A DNA stretch of 64,000 bases from Streptomyces sp. NBC_00708 (GCA_036226585.1 CP108997.1:2046001-2110000); one strand, 5' to 3'; positions 42,397 through 51,838 are shown, numbered from the stretch's first letter. The notes: generated by a model from the sequence alone, not told the origin. Program-made: numbers and translations.

Positions 42397-43980
42397 ATGA
42401 CGGACCAGCCACCCGACGCGCTGCCGGACCGGGGTCTGCCCCGGTCGCCGCTGCTGCCCCGGCTCCTGGAGGCCGTGCTGAGCGTCGGCTCGGACCTCGA
42501 ACTCCGGGCCACGCTCCAGCAGATCATCGACACGGCGACCGCCCTGACCGACGCGAGGTACGGGGCGCTGGGCGTACTCGATCCCGGGCGCGGCACGATC
42601 CGCGAGCTGTACGTCTGCGGGATGAGCGAGGCCGAGCAGGCGGCCGTCGGATACTTCCCCGACGGGCACACCGGCATGCTCGGCGCGCTCGTCGACGCGC
42701 CGGGGCCGATTCGCTCCGACGACCTGTCCGCCGATCCGCGCGCCACGGGCATCCCGCCCGGCCATCCCCCGATGCGCTCGTTCCTGGGCGCCCCGATCCG
42801 GGTCCGCCACGAGGTCTTCGGCAACATCTACCTGGCCGAGAAGGACACCGGGCACTTCACCGAGACCGACGCGGGGCTGCTGAAGGTCCTCTCCGCGCAG
42901 GCCGGCATCGCCATCGGCAACGCCCGGCTCTACGAGAGCGCCCGCCAGCGCGAACGCTGGATCGAGGGGGCGGCGGCCGTCACCAACACCCTGCTCACCG
43001 GCGAGAACCTGTCCGACGCGCTGACGACGGTGGCGGAGCGGGCCCGTATCCTCAGCGACGCCTCGGCCGGGGTGATCCTGCAGCCCACCGACGAGGGCGG
43101 GATGGAGATCGTGGTCGCCTCGACGCCGGAGGACCCGGCGGGCCTGGTGGGCACGGCGATCGCGCCCGGCTCGCCCGTCCTGGTGCAACTGCTGGGCGGC
43201 GAGGCCGTCTTCATCGACGACTCGGCGAGCGATCCCCGGATGACCACACCGGTACGGTCGCGATTCGGGCCGAGCATGATGCTGCCGTTGCAGAGCGGGG
43301 GGCGGCTCATCGGCACGCTGGCCCTGCCCCGGCGGCGCGGCGCCCGCCCGTACACGGATCTGGACCGGCTGCTGGCCGCCCAGTTCGCCTCGCAGGCGGC
43401 GCTGGCCCTGGTGCTCGCGGACTCGCAGGCCGACCGGGAGCGGCTGGCGGTGTACGAGGACCGCGACCGGATCGCGCGGGACCTGCACGATCTCGTCGTG
43501 CAGCGGCTGTTCGCCACCGAGATGATGCTGGAGTCGACGCGCCGCAGGGCCGGTGCCGGCGAGACGGGCGAGTTGCTCGGCACCGCGGTCGACGAGCTGG
43601 ACTCGACGATCCAGGAGGTGCGCACGGCCATCTTCGCGCTCCAGCAGCCGCCCGCCGAGGCGCCCCCCACGTTCCGGGGCCAGGTGCTGCGGGAGACCGG
43701 GGGCGCGGCGGCGGTGCTCGGTTTCCAGCCGTCGGTGCACTTCACCGGGGCGGTGGACGCGCTGGTGTCGGAACCGGTCGGCGGACGGCTGCTGGCGGCG
43801 CTGCGGGGCGCCCTGGCGGCGGCCCACCGGCGGACCGGGGTGTCGGCGATCGAGGTGGAGGTGGACGCGACGGCCACCCTGCCGGACGGCCGGGGCGCGG
43901 TCCGGCTCACGGTCGCGGACGACGGACACGAGCCGGACGGTTCGCGGGCCGGGACGGTGACCTGGGAGGCCCCGCTCTGA
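42397..43980 (+). CDS. DevS/DosS-like GAF sensor kinase with degenerate ATPase domain
   Basis: A 527-residue soluble sensor. Two GAF domains (about 30-190 and 195-345) precede the HisKA_3 helix with phospho-acceptor His364 in RDRIARDLHDLVVQRLFAT. GAF-A contains PPGHPPMRSFLGAPIRV with His123 where DevS/DosS proteins bind haem. The C-terminal domain is short. The N-box consensus EALxNVxRH is replaced by RGALAAAHRRTG, the G boxes are reduced to VADDGHEPDG, and it ends WEAPL as DevS does. ATP binding is therefore doubtful. No response regulator is adjacent. It lies 21 bases after the MreB-like gene. Confidence 0.88.
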   Translation: MTDQPPDALPDRGLPRSPLLPRLLEAVLSVGSDLELRATLQQIIDTATALTDARYGALGVLDPGRGTIRELYVCGMSEAEQAAVGYFPDGHTGMLGALVDAPGPIRSDDLSADPRATGIPPGHPPMRSFLGAPIRVRHEVFGNIYLAEKDTGHFTETDAGLLKVLSAQAGIAIGNARLYESARQRERWIEGAAAVTNTLLTGENLSDALTTVAERARILSDASAGVILQPTDEGGMEIVVASTPEDPAGLVGTAIAPGSPVLVQLLGGEAVFIDDSASDPRMTTPVRSRFGPSMMLPLQSGGRLIGTLALPRRRGARPYTDLDRLLAAQFASQAALALVLADSQADRERLAVYEDRDRIARDLHDLVVQRLFATEMMLESTRRRAGAGETGELLGTAVDELDSTIQEVRTAIFALQQPPAEAPPTFRGQVLRETGGAAAVLGFQPSVHFTGAVDALVSEPVGGRLLAALRGALAAAHRRTGVSAIEVEVDATATLPDGRGAVRLTVADDGHEPDGSRAGTVTWEAPL

Positions 43981-44011
43981 ACGCTGTCACCGGGCCGGTC
44001 ACGGCGCCCGG

Positions 44012-44443
44012 TCACGGCCCCGGCGCCGCTCTCAGCGCGACGCGCGTGTTCGAGTGGGCGACTCCCGCCTCGCGCTTGAGGCGGCGCAGGAGGGTGTCGA
44101 GCGCGGCGGTGTCGGCGGCGGTGGCCCGTACGAGGTAGTCGTGCGCGCCCGTCACGTGCACCAGCTCGGTGATGCCGGGCAGGGCCAGCACCGCCCGTTC
44201 GAACGTCTCGTTGGTGGTGTCCATCCGCAGGGTCACGTCGATGAACACAACGAGCCCGGTACGGGTGTCGGCGGCGGGGTCGACGATCACGGTGAAGCCG
44301 CGGATCACACCGTCCTTGCGCAGCCGTCTGACCCGGTCGGCCGCCGCGTTGGCGCTGAGTCCGACCCGTACGCCGAGGTCGCGGTACGAGATCCGGGCGT
44401 CCTCCTGGAGGACACCGAGGATTTCCCTGTCCAGACGATCCAT
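44012..44443 (-). CDS. Lrp/AsnC-family transcriptional regulator
   Basis: A 143-residue regulator beginning MDRLDREILGVLQEDARISYRDLGVRVGLSANAAADRVRRLRKDGVI, a standard Lrp helix-turn-helix. The C-terminal RAM ligand domain contains VFIDVTLRM and VTGAHDYLVRATAAD. The ATG at 44443 matches the family start; upstream sequence in the frame is not conserved. It is divergent from the NarK-like transporter, a likely target. It should respond to an amino acid or related compound. Confidence 0.9.
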   Translation of the reverse strand: MDRLDREILGVLQEDARISYRDLGVRVGLSANAAADRVRRLRKDGVIRGFTVIVDPAADTRTGLVVFIDVTLRMDTTNETFERAVLALPGITELVHVTGAHDYLVRATAADTAALDTLLRRLKREAGVAHSNTRVALRAAPGP

Positions 44444-44548
44444 GGTCCCAATTGTCACAGATTCGACGCCTATGCGAAGCGCGGGCGGTGTCCCCCGTAC
44501 GGCGCATGCCGACGGGCTCACGGCCCGTGTCCGGCCTTGACTGGCCGT

Positions 44549-45760
44549 GTGGACACAGCCGTGAAGCAGTCACCCGCACGCGCGGACGCCCCGGGCTCCG
44601 CCGCCTATCGCAACCTGATCGTGGCCACGATCGGCTTCACGCTGACGTTCTGGGCGTGGAACCTGATCGCGCCCATGTCGGCGGACTACAAGGACCGCCT
44701 GGACCTGAACTCGTTCCAGCAGTCGCTGCTGGTCGCCGTGCCGGTGCTGGTGGGCTCGCTGGGCCGTATCCCGGCGGGCACGCTGACCGACAAGTACGGG
44801 GCGCGGCTGATGTTCCCCCTCACCTCGGCGCTGACGATCCTGCCGGTGCTGCTGCTGATCCCGGCGAAGAACTCGTACGGCGCGATGCTGGCCGTGGGCT
44901 TCCTGCTGGGGGTCGGCGGCACGACGTTCGCGATCGGCATCCCGCTGGTCAACTCGTGGTTCCCGCCCGTCAAGCGCGGTCTCGCGCTCGGCGTCTTCGG
45001 CATGGGCATGGGCGGCGTCGCGCTGTCCGGCTACTTCACGCCGCGCATCGCCAAGCACGGCGACAATCTGCCGTTCCTCGTGGTCGCCGGCGCCCTGGTG
45101 GTGTTCGCCGCGCTGTCGGCGGTGCTGATCAACGACCACCCGGGCCGCCAGGTGCCGACCGACTCGCTGGCGCACCGGCTGGGCGCGGCGGGCCGGCTGC
45201 GGGTCACCTGGGAGCTGTCCGCGCTGTACGCGATCGGCTTCGGCGGCATCGTCGCGTTCGGCGTGTACCTGCCGACGTACCTGAAGACGTGGTACGAGCT
45301 GTCGCCGACCGACGCCGGGACGAAGGCGGCCGGGTTCGCCCTGGTCACCGTCATCTTCCGGCCGATCGGCGGCTGGCTCTCGGACCGCGTGCACCCGGCG
45401 CTCGTGACCTCCGTGGCCCTCGGGGTGGCCGCCCTGATGGCGATCGTCCAGGCCTTCGACCCCCGGCTGGACCCCACGGGCACGATCGCGCTGCTGGTCA
45501 TGGCGGCGGGCCTGGGCACCGCGAGCGGCAGTGTCTTCGCGCTGGTCTCGCAGGTCACCCCGCAGGCGAAGGTGGGCAGTGTGACCGGCATCGTCGGCGC
45601 GATGGGCGGACTCGGCGGGTTCGTGCCGCCGCTGGTGATGGGCGCGATCTACAGCGCCAAGAACTCGTACTCGATCGGTTTCATGCTGCTGTCCGACCTG
45701 GCGCTGGCGGGCTGTGTGTACGCGTACGGGCGGATGCGGAACATTCAGCGGGACGGCTGA
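44549..45760 (+). CDS. NarK-like MFS transporter (nitrate/nitrite porter family)
   Basis: A 403-residue transporter with 12 predicted membrane helices. Characteristic stretches are LIVATIGFTLTFWAWNLIAPMS, motif A-like GRIPAGTLTDKYGARLMF, the glycine-rich GFLLGVGGTTFAIGIPLVNSWFP (nitrate-signature-like), and RPIGGWLSDRVHP. The family exchanges nitrate and nitrite, though the usual substrate arginines are not verified here and the Lrp neighbour would also suit an organic anion. The GTG at 44549 is chosen; GTG 44561 is possible. Confidence 0.83.
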   Translation: MDTAVKQSPARADAPGSAAYRNLIVATIGFTLTFWAWNLIAPMSADYKDRLDLNSFQQSLLVAVPVLVGSLGRIPAGTLTDKYGARLMFPLTSALTILPVLLLIPAKNSYGAMLAVGFLLGVGGTTFAIGIPLVNSWFPPVKRGLALGVFGMGMGGVALSGYFTPRIAKHGDNLPFLVVAGALVVFAALSAVLINDHPGRQVPTDSLAHRLGAAGRLRVTWELSALYAIGFGGIVAFGVYLPTYLKTWYELSPTDAGTKAAGFALVTVIFRPIGGWLSDRVHPALVTSVALGVAALMAIVQAFDPRLDPTGTIALLVMAAGLGTASGSVFALVSQVTPQAKVGSVTGIVGAMGGLGGFVPPLVMGAIYSAKNSYSIGFMLLSDLALAGCVYAYGRMRNIQRDG

Positions 45761-45852
45761 GGGGCACGGCGCGCGCCGGGGCGTGAGGCGGGCCTCATTC
45801 GAGCCGGTTTCCAGGGCCGGGGACCCCGTACCGATCTAGGGTGCGCAGGGTG

Positions 45853-47310
45853 ATGCCACTTCTGCCCGCACTCCAGGACGCGTCCGGTCCGGCGGCCGCC
45901 CGCGAAGCCGTCCGGTTCGATGACGTCACCCTCACCTACTCCGCGCTGACCGAGGTCACGGCCGCCCTCGCGGCCCGGCTCACCGGCGCGGTCCGCGTCG
46001 CCGTCTGGGCCACGCCGAGCGCGCCGACCGTCGTCGCGGTGGTCGCCGCGCTGCGGGCCGGGGTGCCGGCCGTCCCGCTGAACCCGAAAACCGGGGAACG
46101 GGAGCTCGCGCACATCGTCGCGGACAGCGCGCCCTCCCTGGTGCTGGCCGCCCCCGGCGACGTGCTCCCGCCCGCGCTGGCCGGCCTGGACCGCGTGGAC
46201 GTCACCACCGCGTCCCCGGGCCCGGTGCCCGCCGCGCTCCCCGAGCCGGACCCGGAGTCCCCCGCCCTGGTGGTGTACACCTCCGGGACGACCGGCCCGC
46301 CGAAGGGAGCCGTCCTCCCCCGCCGGGCGCTCGCCGCGTCGCTGGACGCGCTGGAGGACGCCTGGCAGTGGACCGCCGACGACGTCCTCGTCCACGCGCT
46401 GCCGCTGTTCCATGTGCACGGGCTGATCCTGGGCGTGCTGGGCCCCCTGCGCCGGGGAGGTTCGGTGCGCCACCTGGGCCGGTTCTCGCCCGAGGGCGTG
46501 GCCCGGGAGCTGGCCTCGGGCGGCACGATGCTGTTCGGCGTACCGACCATGTACCACCGGCTCGCGGAGGCGCTGGCGGACCCGGACGCGTCCGCCGGTC
46601 TCGCGAAGGCTCTCGCGGGCGCCCGGCTGCTGGTCTCCGGGTCGGCCGCGCTGCCGGTCCACGACCACGAGCGCATCGCGGCGGCGACCGGCCGCCGGGT
46701 CATCGAGCGGTACGGCATGACGGAGACCCTGATGAACACGGGCGTCCGGGCCGACGGCGCCCCGCGCCCCGGCACGGTCGGCCCGCCCCTGCGCGACGTC
46801 GAACTGCGTCTGGTGGAGGAGGACGGCACCCCGCTCACCGGCCCCGAGTCCATCGGCGAGATCCAGGTGCGCGGCCCGAACCTGTTCACCGGCTATCTCA
46901 ACCGGCCCGACGCGACGGCCGCCGCGCTCACCGAGGACGGCTGGTTCCGCACGGGCGACATGGCCACGCTCGACCCGGACGGCTATGTCCGCATCGTCGG
47001 CCGCAGGGCGACGGACCTGATCAAGAGCGGCGGCTACAAGATCGGCGCCGGCGAGATCGAGAACGCGCTGCTCGACCACCCCGGCGTCCGCGAGGCGGCG
47101 GTCACCGGCGAACCGGACCCGGACCTGGGCGAGCGGATCGTGGCCTGGGTGGTCCCGGCCGACCCCGCCGCCCCGCCCGCCGCCGAGGAGCTGGCCGGCC
47201 ATGTCGCCGCCCAGCTGGCCCCGCACAAGCGCCCGCGCACCGTCCGCTACCTGGACGCGCTGCCCCGCAACGACCTGGGCAAGATCATGAAGCGGGCGCT
47301 CCATGGCTGA
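45853..47310 (+). CDS. matB: Malonyl-CoA synthetase (MatB-type acyl-CoA synthetase)
   Basis: A 485-residue ANL-superfamily ligase that makes malonyl-CoA (and often methylmalonyl-CoA) from the free acid, ATP and CoA. Motifs are the P-loop VVYTSGTTGPPKGAVL, VLVHALPLFHVHGL, YGMTETLMNT, the hinge DGYVRIVGRRATDLIKSGGYKIGAGEIE and the catalytic Lys in PRNDLGKIMKRAL. The ATG at 45853 (MPLLPALQDASG) resembles the S. coelicolor homologue start. The stop overlaps the next gene by 8 bases, implying coupled expression. Confidence 0.92.
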   Translation: MPLLPALQDASGPAAAREAVRFDDVTLTYSALTEVTAALAARLTGAVRVAVWATPSAPTVVAVVAALRAGVPAVPLNPKTGERELAHIVADSAPSLVLAAPGDVLPPALAGLDRVDVTTASPGPVPAALPEPDPESPALVVYTSGTTGPPKGAVLPRRALAASLDALEDAWQWTADDVLVHALPLFHVHGLILGVLGPLRRGGSVRHLGRFSPEGVARELASGGTMLFGVPTMYHRLAEALADPDASAGLAKALAGARLLVSGSAALPVHDHERIAAATGRRVIERYGMTETLMNTGVRADGAPRPGTVGPPLRDVELRLVEEDGTPLTGPESIGEIQVRGPNLFTGYLNRPDATAAALTEDGWFRTGDMATLDPDGYVRIVGRRATDLIKSGGYKIGAGEIENALLDHPGVREAAVTGEPDPDLGERIVAWVVPADPAAPPAAEELAGHVAAQLAPHKRPRTVRYLDALPRNDLGKIMKRALHG

Positions 47311-48658
47311 GCGGCTGACGGCACGGGAGGCGATCGCCGCACTCACCGCCGACTTCACCGAGTCCGCCGCCCCCGCGGAGGACACCGCCGGCGACGGCCC
47401 GCTCGGCTGGACCGGCTACGCGGACTCCCGCGCGCGGGCCACCGCCCGTACCGGCGAGCAGGAGTCCGTCGTCCACGGCACCGCCACGGTCGGCGGGCAC
47501 CCCTGCGTCCTGATCTCCTTCGAGTTCGGCTTCCTCGGCGGCTCGCTGGGGCAGCGCACCGGGGACCGGCTGGAGGCGGCGTACGAGGAGGCCATGACCC
47601 GGCGGCTGCCGCTCGTCTCGCTGATCGCCACGGGCGGCAGCCGGATGCAGGAGGGCATGATCGCGCTGACCCAGCTGCACCGGGTGGCCCGCGCCTCGGC
47701 CCGGCTGCGGGCGGCGGGCCCCGCGCAGCTCGCGGTCCTGCGCGACCCGACGACCGGCGGCGGCTGGGCCACGCTGGGCGCGGGCGCGGATGTGATCCTG
47801 GCGCTGCCGGGGGCGCAGGTCGGGTTCGCCGGGTCGCGGGTGCGGCCGGCCGGCGCCGACCCCGCCGCGTACGGGGCCGAGGGCCAGCTCGCGGCCGGTT
47901 CCATCGACGCGGTCGTGGCGCCCGGGGACCTGCCGGCCACGGTCGGACGCTGGCTCGGCCTGCTCGCCCACCACGACACCCCGCCCTCCCCCGCCCCGGT
48001 GCCGGCGGCCCTCGGGCCGAGGGACCTGCCGGAGACGGGCTGGGACGCGGTGCTCCGGGCGAGGGCGGCGGACCGGCCGCGCGCCGGGGCCTATCTGGAC
48101 GACTACTTCGACGAGCGGCTGCCGCTGAGCGGCGACCGCTGCGGCGGCACGGACCCCGGGCTGCTCTGCGGATTCGGGCTGCGCGAGGGGCAGGCGGTGG
48201 CGTACGTGGCGCAGTGCGGCACCGCGACCCGCCCGGCCGGCTACCGCACGGCGGCCCGGGTGATCCGGCTCGCCGGCCGGCTGGGCGTCCCGGTCCTCAC
48301 GCTGGTGGACACCCCGGGCGCGGCCAACGACGCCGAGGCGGAACGGGCCGGCGCCGGCGCGGCCATCGCGGACGCCTTCGCGGCGATCGCGGCGGCCCGG
48401 GTCCCGGTCACCACCCTGGTGATCGGCGAGGGCGGCTCGGGCGGGGCGCTGGCCCTGGCCGCGCCGGACCGCACCCACGTCACCCCGGACAGCTACTTCT
48501 CGGTGATCGCACCGGAACTGGCCGCCGCGATCCTGAAGCGTTCCCCGGACCAGGTCCGGGCCACGGCCGGCCAACTGCGGCTGCGCCCGCAGGACCTGGT
48601 GGATCTGGGCGTGGCCCGCTCGGTGGCGGGACCACGTGCCGACGGGCAGGGGGCATGA
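47303..48658 (+). CDS. Fused AccD-AccA-like carboxyltransferase
   Basis: A 451-residue protein with both halves of a carboxyltransferase. The N-terminal half (about 50-220) has FEFGFLGGSLGQ and ATGGSRMQEGMIALTQL, matching E. coli-type AccD. The C-terminal half (about 270-440) has VDTPGAANDAEAERAG and VIGEGGSGGALALAA and SVIAPELAAAILKR, matching AccA. The AccD zinc ribbon is missing. Streptomyces normally uses AccB/PccB-type subunits, so this extra enzyme is unusual. It is translationally coupled to matB, and no biotin carboxylase or carrier gene lies nearby. Confidence 0.88.
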   Translation: MAERLTAREAIAALTADFTESAAPAEDTAGDGPLGWTGYADSRARATARTGEQESVVHGTATVGGHPCVLISFEFGFLGGSLGQRTGDRLEAAYEEAMTRRLPLVSLIATGGSRMQEGMIALTQLHRVARASARLRAAGPAQLAVLRDPTTGGGWATLGAGADVILALPGAQVGFAGSRVRPAGADPAAYGAEGQLAAGSIDAVVAPGDLPATVGRWLGLLAHHDTPPSPAPVPAALGPRDLPETGWDAVLRARAADRPRAGAYLDDYFDERLPLSGDRCGGTDPGLLCGFGLREGQAVAYVAQCGTATRPAGYRTAARVIRLAGRLGVPVLTLVDTPGAANDAEAERAGAGAAIADAFAAIAAARVPVTTLVIGEGGSGGALALAAPDRTHVTPDSYFSVIAPELAAAILKRSPDQVRATAGQLRLRPQDLVDLGVARSVAGPRADGQGA

Positions 48659-48709
48659 AGGGTGGCTAGCGTGGGAAGGGGCCGCCCTCACGCAAGGAGA
48701 TGACCGACG

Positions 48710-49507
48710 ATGCCCGCAGAAGCGACCGAGGGCACACCATGCTGGGCCGACGCGACGTTCACCGATCTGGAGGGCGCGAAACGCTTCTACGGTGAGCTGC
48801 TGGGCTGGACATTCGGCGACACACTGGCCGAGTACGGCAACTACACGCAGGCGTACGTGGACGGCAAGGCGGTCGCCGCGCTGATGCCGCCGGGCCCCGG
48901 GCAGATGCCGCCCGGCTGGTGCCTGTACCTGGCCTCGGCGGACGCGGAGGCCACCGCGTCGAAGATCCGCGGCAACGGCGGCACGCTCCTGGTGGAGCCC
49001 ATGCGGGTCGGCGAGTTCGGCACGATGGTGCTCGCCGACGACCCGGGCGGGGTGACCTTCGGCGTATGGCAGCCCGGCACCCACAAGGGCTTCGAGGCGC
49101 GGACCGTCCCGGGCGCCTTCAACTGGGCCGAGGTCTTCACCCGCGCCCCGGAGCAGGCGGACACCTTCTTCTCCGCGGTCTTCGGGTACGGCGTGCAGCG
49201 GATGGTGGACGACGGGGTCGACTTCACGCTCTACGACCTGGGCGCGGACCCGGTCCTGGGGCGGATGAGGATGGGGGACGAGTTCCCGCCGGAGGTGCGG
49301 CCGTATGTGAACGTCTACTTCACGGTGGACGACTGCGACGCCGCGGTGGAGAAGGCGAAGTCGCTGGGCGCGACGCTGCGGTTCGGCCCGATGACCATCC
49401 CGTTCGGCAGGTTCGCGGCGCTGACGGACCCGGAGGGCGCGCCGTTCTCGCTGATCGACAACGGCACGACGGGCGGCGAGATGCCGACGCTGGAGCGGGT
49501 GTCCTAG
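48710..49507 (+). CDS. Two-module VOC (glyoxalase-like) protein
   Basis: A 265-residue protein with two vicinal-oxygen-chelate repeats (about 5-125 and 135-260): ATFTDLEGAKRFYGELLGW and FNWAEVFTRAPEQADTFFSAVFGYGV. Each has the F-Y-x-x-x-F/L-G pattern and each ends in the GG-x-x-F strand (DPGGVTFGVWQPG; DPEGAPFSLID). It resembles hydroxylase-like VOC proteins common in streptomycetes, of unknown activity. AAGGAG lies before the ATG. It is convergent with the next MFS gene. Confidence 0.88.
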   Translation: MPAEATEGTPCWADATFTDLEGAKRFYGELLGWTFGDTLAEYGNYTQAYVDGKAVAALMPPGPGQMPPGWCLYLASADAEATASKIRGNGGTLLVEPMRVGEFGTMVLADDPGGVTFGVWQPGTHKGFEARTVPGAFNWAEVFTRAPEQADTFFSAVFGYGVQRMVDDGVDFTLYDLGADPVLGRMRMGDEFPPEVRPYVNVYFTVDDCDAAVEKAKSLGATLRFGPMTIPFGRFAALTDPEGAPFSLIDNGTTGGEMPTLERVS

Positions 49508-49513
49508 CGGGCT

Positions 49514-50800
49514 CTACGGCTCGGGGTGGCGCGCGTCGTACCGGGCGAAGCCGCGCCACCGCAGCCCGAGCAGCGCCACCGCGACCACGCAGGCGATGCC
49601 TCCCCCGGTGACGGCGAGCCCGGGGGAGGTCAGATCGGCGGCGGACCCGGCGAGGAAGTCCCCCAGCCGGGGCCCGCCGGCCACCACCACGATGAAGACG
49701 CCCTGGAGCCGGCCGCGCAGCTCGTCCGGGACGGCCGCCTGGAGCATGGTGTTGCGGAAGACCATGGACGTGGTGTCGGCGGCCCCGGCGAGCGCCAGGA
49801 ACAGGATCCCGAGCCAGAGCTGCCGGGTGAGGCCGAAGACCGCGACGGCCGCGCCCCAGCAGCCGACGGCGACCAGCACCGCGAGCCCGTGGCGCCGGAC
49901 GCTCCCCAGCCACCCGGAGAACACCCCGCCGAGCAGCGCCCCGAGCGCCGGTGCGGCGACGAGCAGCCCGGTGGTCTTCGCGTCGCCCCCGTACCAGAGG
50001 ACGGCGACGACGGGGAAGAGCGCGCGGGGCTGGGCGAGGACCATGGCGCACAGGTCGCTGAGGAACGTCATCCGCAGATTGGGCCGGGTCCCGAGGAACC
50101 GCAGCCCGTCGAGCACGGAGGCCCGCTTCCGGTCCGTCGCCGCGTCCCGCTCGGGCAGCATCGAGGGCAGCCGCCACATGGCGTAGAGGGACGCGGTGAA
50201 GGTGACGGCGTCGACCCCGTACGCGGCGCGGTACCCCCACCACCCGACGATGAGCCCGCCGAGCATGGGCCCGACGAGCGTGCCGGTGGTGCTGGTCATC
50301 GAGTTCAGCGCGTTGGCGGCGGGCAGCTGCTCGGCCGGCAGCAGCCGGGCGATCATCGAGGAGCGGGCGGGCGAGTTGAGCGCGAAGCAGACGGCCTGGA
50401 GCGCGACGACCCCGTACAGCACCCCCACCCGCTCCACCCCGGCGACGGTGACCCCGACGAGCACCACCGACAGCAGGAACGACCCGAACGCACTGGCCAG
50501 CCCCAGCTTCCGCCGGTCCACGGTGTCCGCGACGGCCCCGCCGTACAGCCCGAACACCACGAGCGGCACCAGCGAGCAGGCCCCGATGAGCCCCACGGAG
50601 AACGCCGACCCGGTCAGGTCGTACACCTGCAACGAGACGGCCAGCGCCGTCATCCCCTGCCCCACCCAGGACACGGTGTTCCCGAACCAGAGCCGCCGGT
50701 AGTCGGGCGAGGTCCGCAACGGCGTCAGGTCGGCGAATATCCGGCCCCGGGGCGACGGCTCACCGGCGCCGGCATCGGATTCGGTCAGGGATTCGGTCAC
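49514..50800 (-). CDS. MFS transporter, EntS/MFS_3-type exporter
   Basis: A 428-residue exporter with about 12 membrane segments. It has LRTSPDYRRLWFGNTVSWVGQGMTALAVSLQVYDLTGS, GLYGGAVADTVDRRKLG (motif A) and LLPAEQLPAANALNSMTSTTGTLVGPMLGGLIVG, all standard for the enterobactin-exporter-like MFS_3 group. A siderophore or drug could be the substrate. The start is GTG at 50800. It ends 6 bases from the convergent VOC gene stop. Confidence 0.9.
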   Translation of the reverse strand: MTESLTESDAGAGEPSPRGRIFADLTPLRTSPDYRRLWFGNTVSWVGQGMTALAVSLQVYDLTGSAFSVGLIGACSLVPLVVFGLYGGAVADTVDRRKLGLASAFGSFLLSVVLVGVTVAGVERVGVLYGVVALQAVCFALNSPARSSMIARLLPAEQLPAANALNSMTSTTGTLVGPMLGGLIVGWWGYRAAYGVDAVTFTASLYAMWRLPSMLPERDAATDRKRASVLDGLRFLGTRPNLRMTFLSDLCAMVLAQPRALFPVVAVLWYGGDAKTTGLLVAAPALGALLGGVFSGWLGSVRRHGLAVLVAVGCWGAAVAVFGLTRQLWLGILFLALAGAADTTSMVFRNTMLQAAVPDELRGRLQGVFIVVVAGGPRLGDFLAGSAADLTSPGLAVTGGGIACVVAVALLGLRWRGFARYDARHPEP

Positions 50801-50854
50801 GCGGAATGGTATCGACCACCCACCGGCGCCTTACGGGCCGGCCGGGCACCGCGC

Positions 50855-51838
50855 TCAGACGGTCCAGCCACGCCGGTCGGACAGCCAGCGCAGGGCCACC
50901 TCTCCGCACCAGGTCTGATGCTGCCGAAGATGCGGGGACCAGTCCGCCGGAGACCGCGCGCCGGAGACGAGGAAGAAGCCCGAGAGCGCGGCGAGGGCGG
51001 CGTCGAGCTGCTCGTCGGCGACCCCTACGGCGGTGGGATGCGCCGCGAAGAGCGCCGTGGCGTCGTGCCCGTCGGCGAACGCGGTAGCCAGGAGGAGGAC
51101 CAGGTCGAACCAGCTCGCGCCGAGGCACGCCCAGTTCCAGTCGCAGATCCAGGCGGCGCCGCGGGCGTCGATGAGCACGTTGTCCTGGCGCAGGTCGTGA
51201 TGCAGGACAGCGGTGCCCGCGGTGGCCTGCCGCCACTGATCCTCCAGCTCGGCCAGCTGCGGCAGGAGCCCCAGCGGCACCCAGGCAGGCAGCGAATCGG
51301 CCCTGGTCCGGCCGGCCCGCAGGTCGCGCCAGTCGGTGAAGTCGCCCTCGGCGTCGAGCGGCTCGACGCCGAGTTCCAGGAGTTGCGGCGACGGCACCGC
51401 GAGAGCCTCCGCCGTGATGGCACAGGCGTCCAGCGTGGCCCTGAGCTCGTCCGGCCGCCACGGCTCGGCAGGCATGCGCCCGCCCTCGACCGCGTCGAAG
51501 CCGAGGACGACCCAGCCGCCCCGCTCCTCGATCCACCGCGCACGGGGCGCCGGGACCTCCGAGGGCAGCGCCTGATTGATCTGTGCCTCTCTCCGGTACC
51601 CATCGGCGATCACGGCGTTCTCCCCGCCGTCGACCGCCTTGATGAACTGAGCGCCCCCGCTCCCATGAACCACCGCGGCGAACCCACTGGTGAAGCCGCT
51701 CCCCGCGCTGGGCCCCGCGTCCACCGCACCGCCCACGTGCCGCACAATCAGCTCCCGGACGCCAGGGGGAAGCTCGCTCCAACGCGGACGCACCGCCGTG
51801 GAGTCGTACCGCGGGCGCGGGGTAAGGATGTTCGGCAT
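50855..51838 (-). CDS. Aminoglycoside phosphotransferase (APH)-fold protein
   Basis: A 327-residue kinase-fold protein. The catalytic loop is VLHHDLRQDNVLID near residue 212 (Brenner motif HxDxxxxN) and the metal-binding motif is CDWNWACLGASWFDL. The N-lobe has FTSGFAAVVHGSGGAQFIKAV, acting as nucleotide loop and lysine. The family includes antibiotic kinases and many metabolic kinases; no resistance role can be claimed. The ATG at 51838 is preceded directly by GGAGG with no spacing, so the true start may differ. It diverges from the T-box aspS unit. Confidence 0.82.
   Translation of the reverse strand: MPNILTPRPRYDSTAVRPRWSELPPGVRELIVRHVGGAVDAGPSAGSGFTSGFAAVVHGSGGAQFIKAVDGGENAVIADGYRREAQINQALPSEVPAPRARWIEERGGWVVLGFDAVEGGRMPAEPWRPDELRATLDACAITAEALAVPSPQLLELGVEPLDAEGDFTDWRDLRAGRTRADSLPAWVPLGLLPQLAELEDQWRQATAGTAVLHHDLRQDNVLIDARGAAWICDWNWACLGASWFDLVLLLATAFADGHDATALFAAHPTAVGVADEQLDAALAALSGFFLVSGARSPADWSPHLRQHQTWCGEVALRWLSDRRGWTV

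Noticed and set aside
50855..51838. Antibiotic resistance kinase
   Set aside because: Only the general APH fold motifs are visible. Most such proteins in streptomycetes are not proven resistance enzymes, so no resistance function is claimed.
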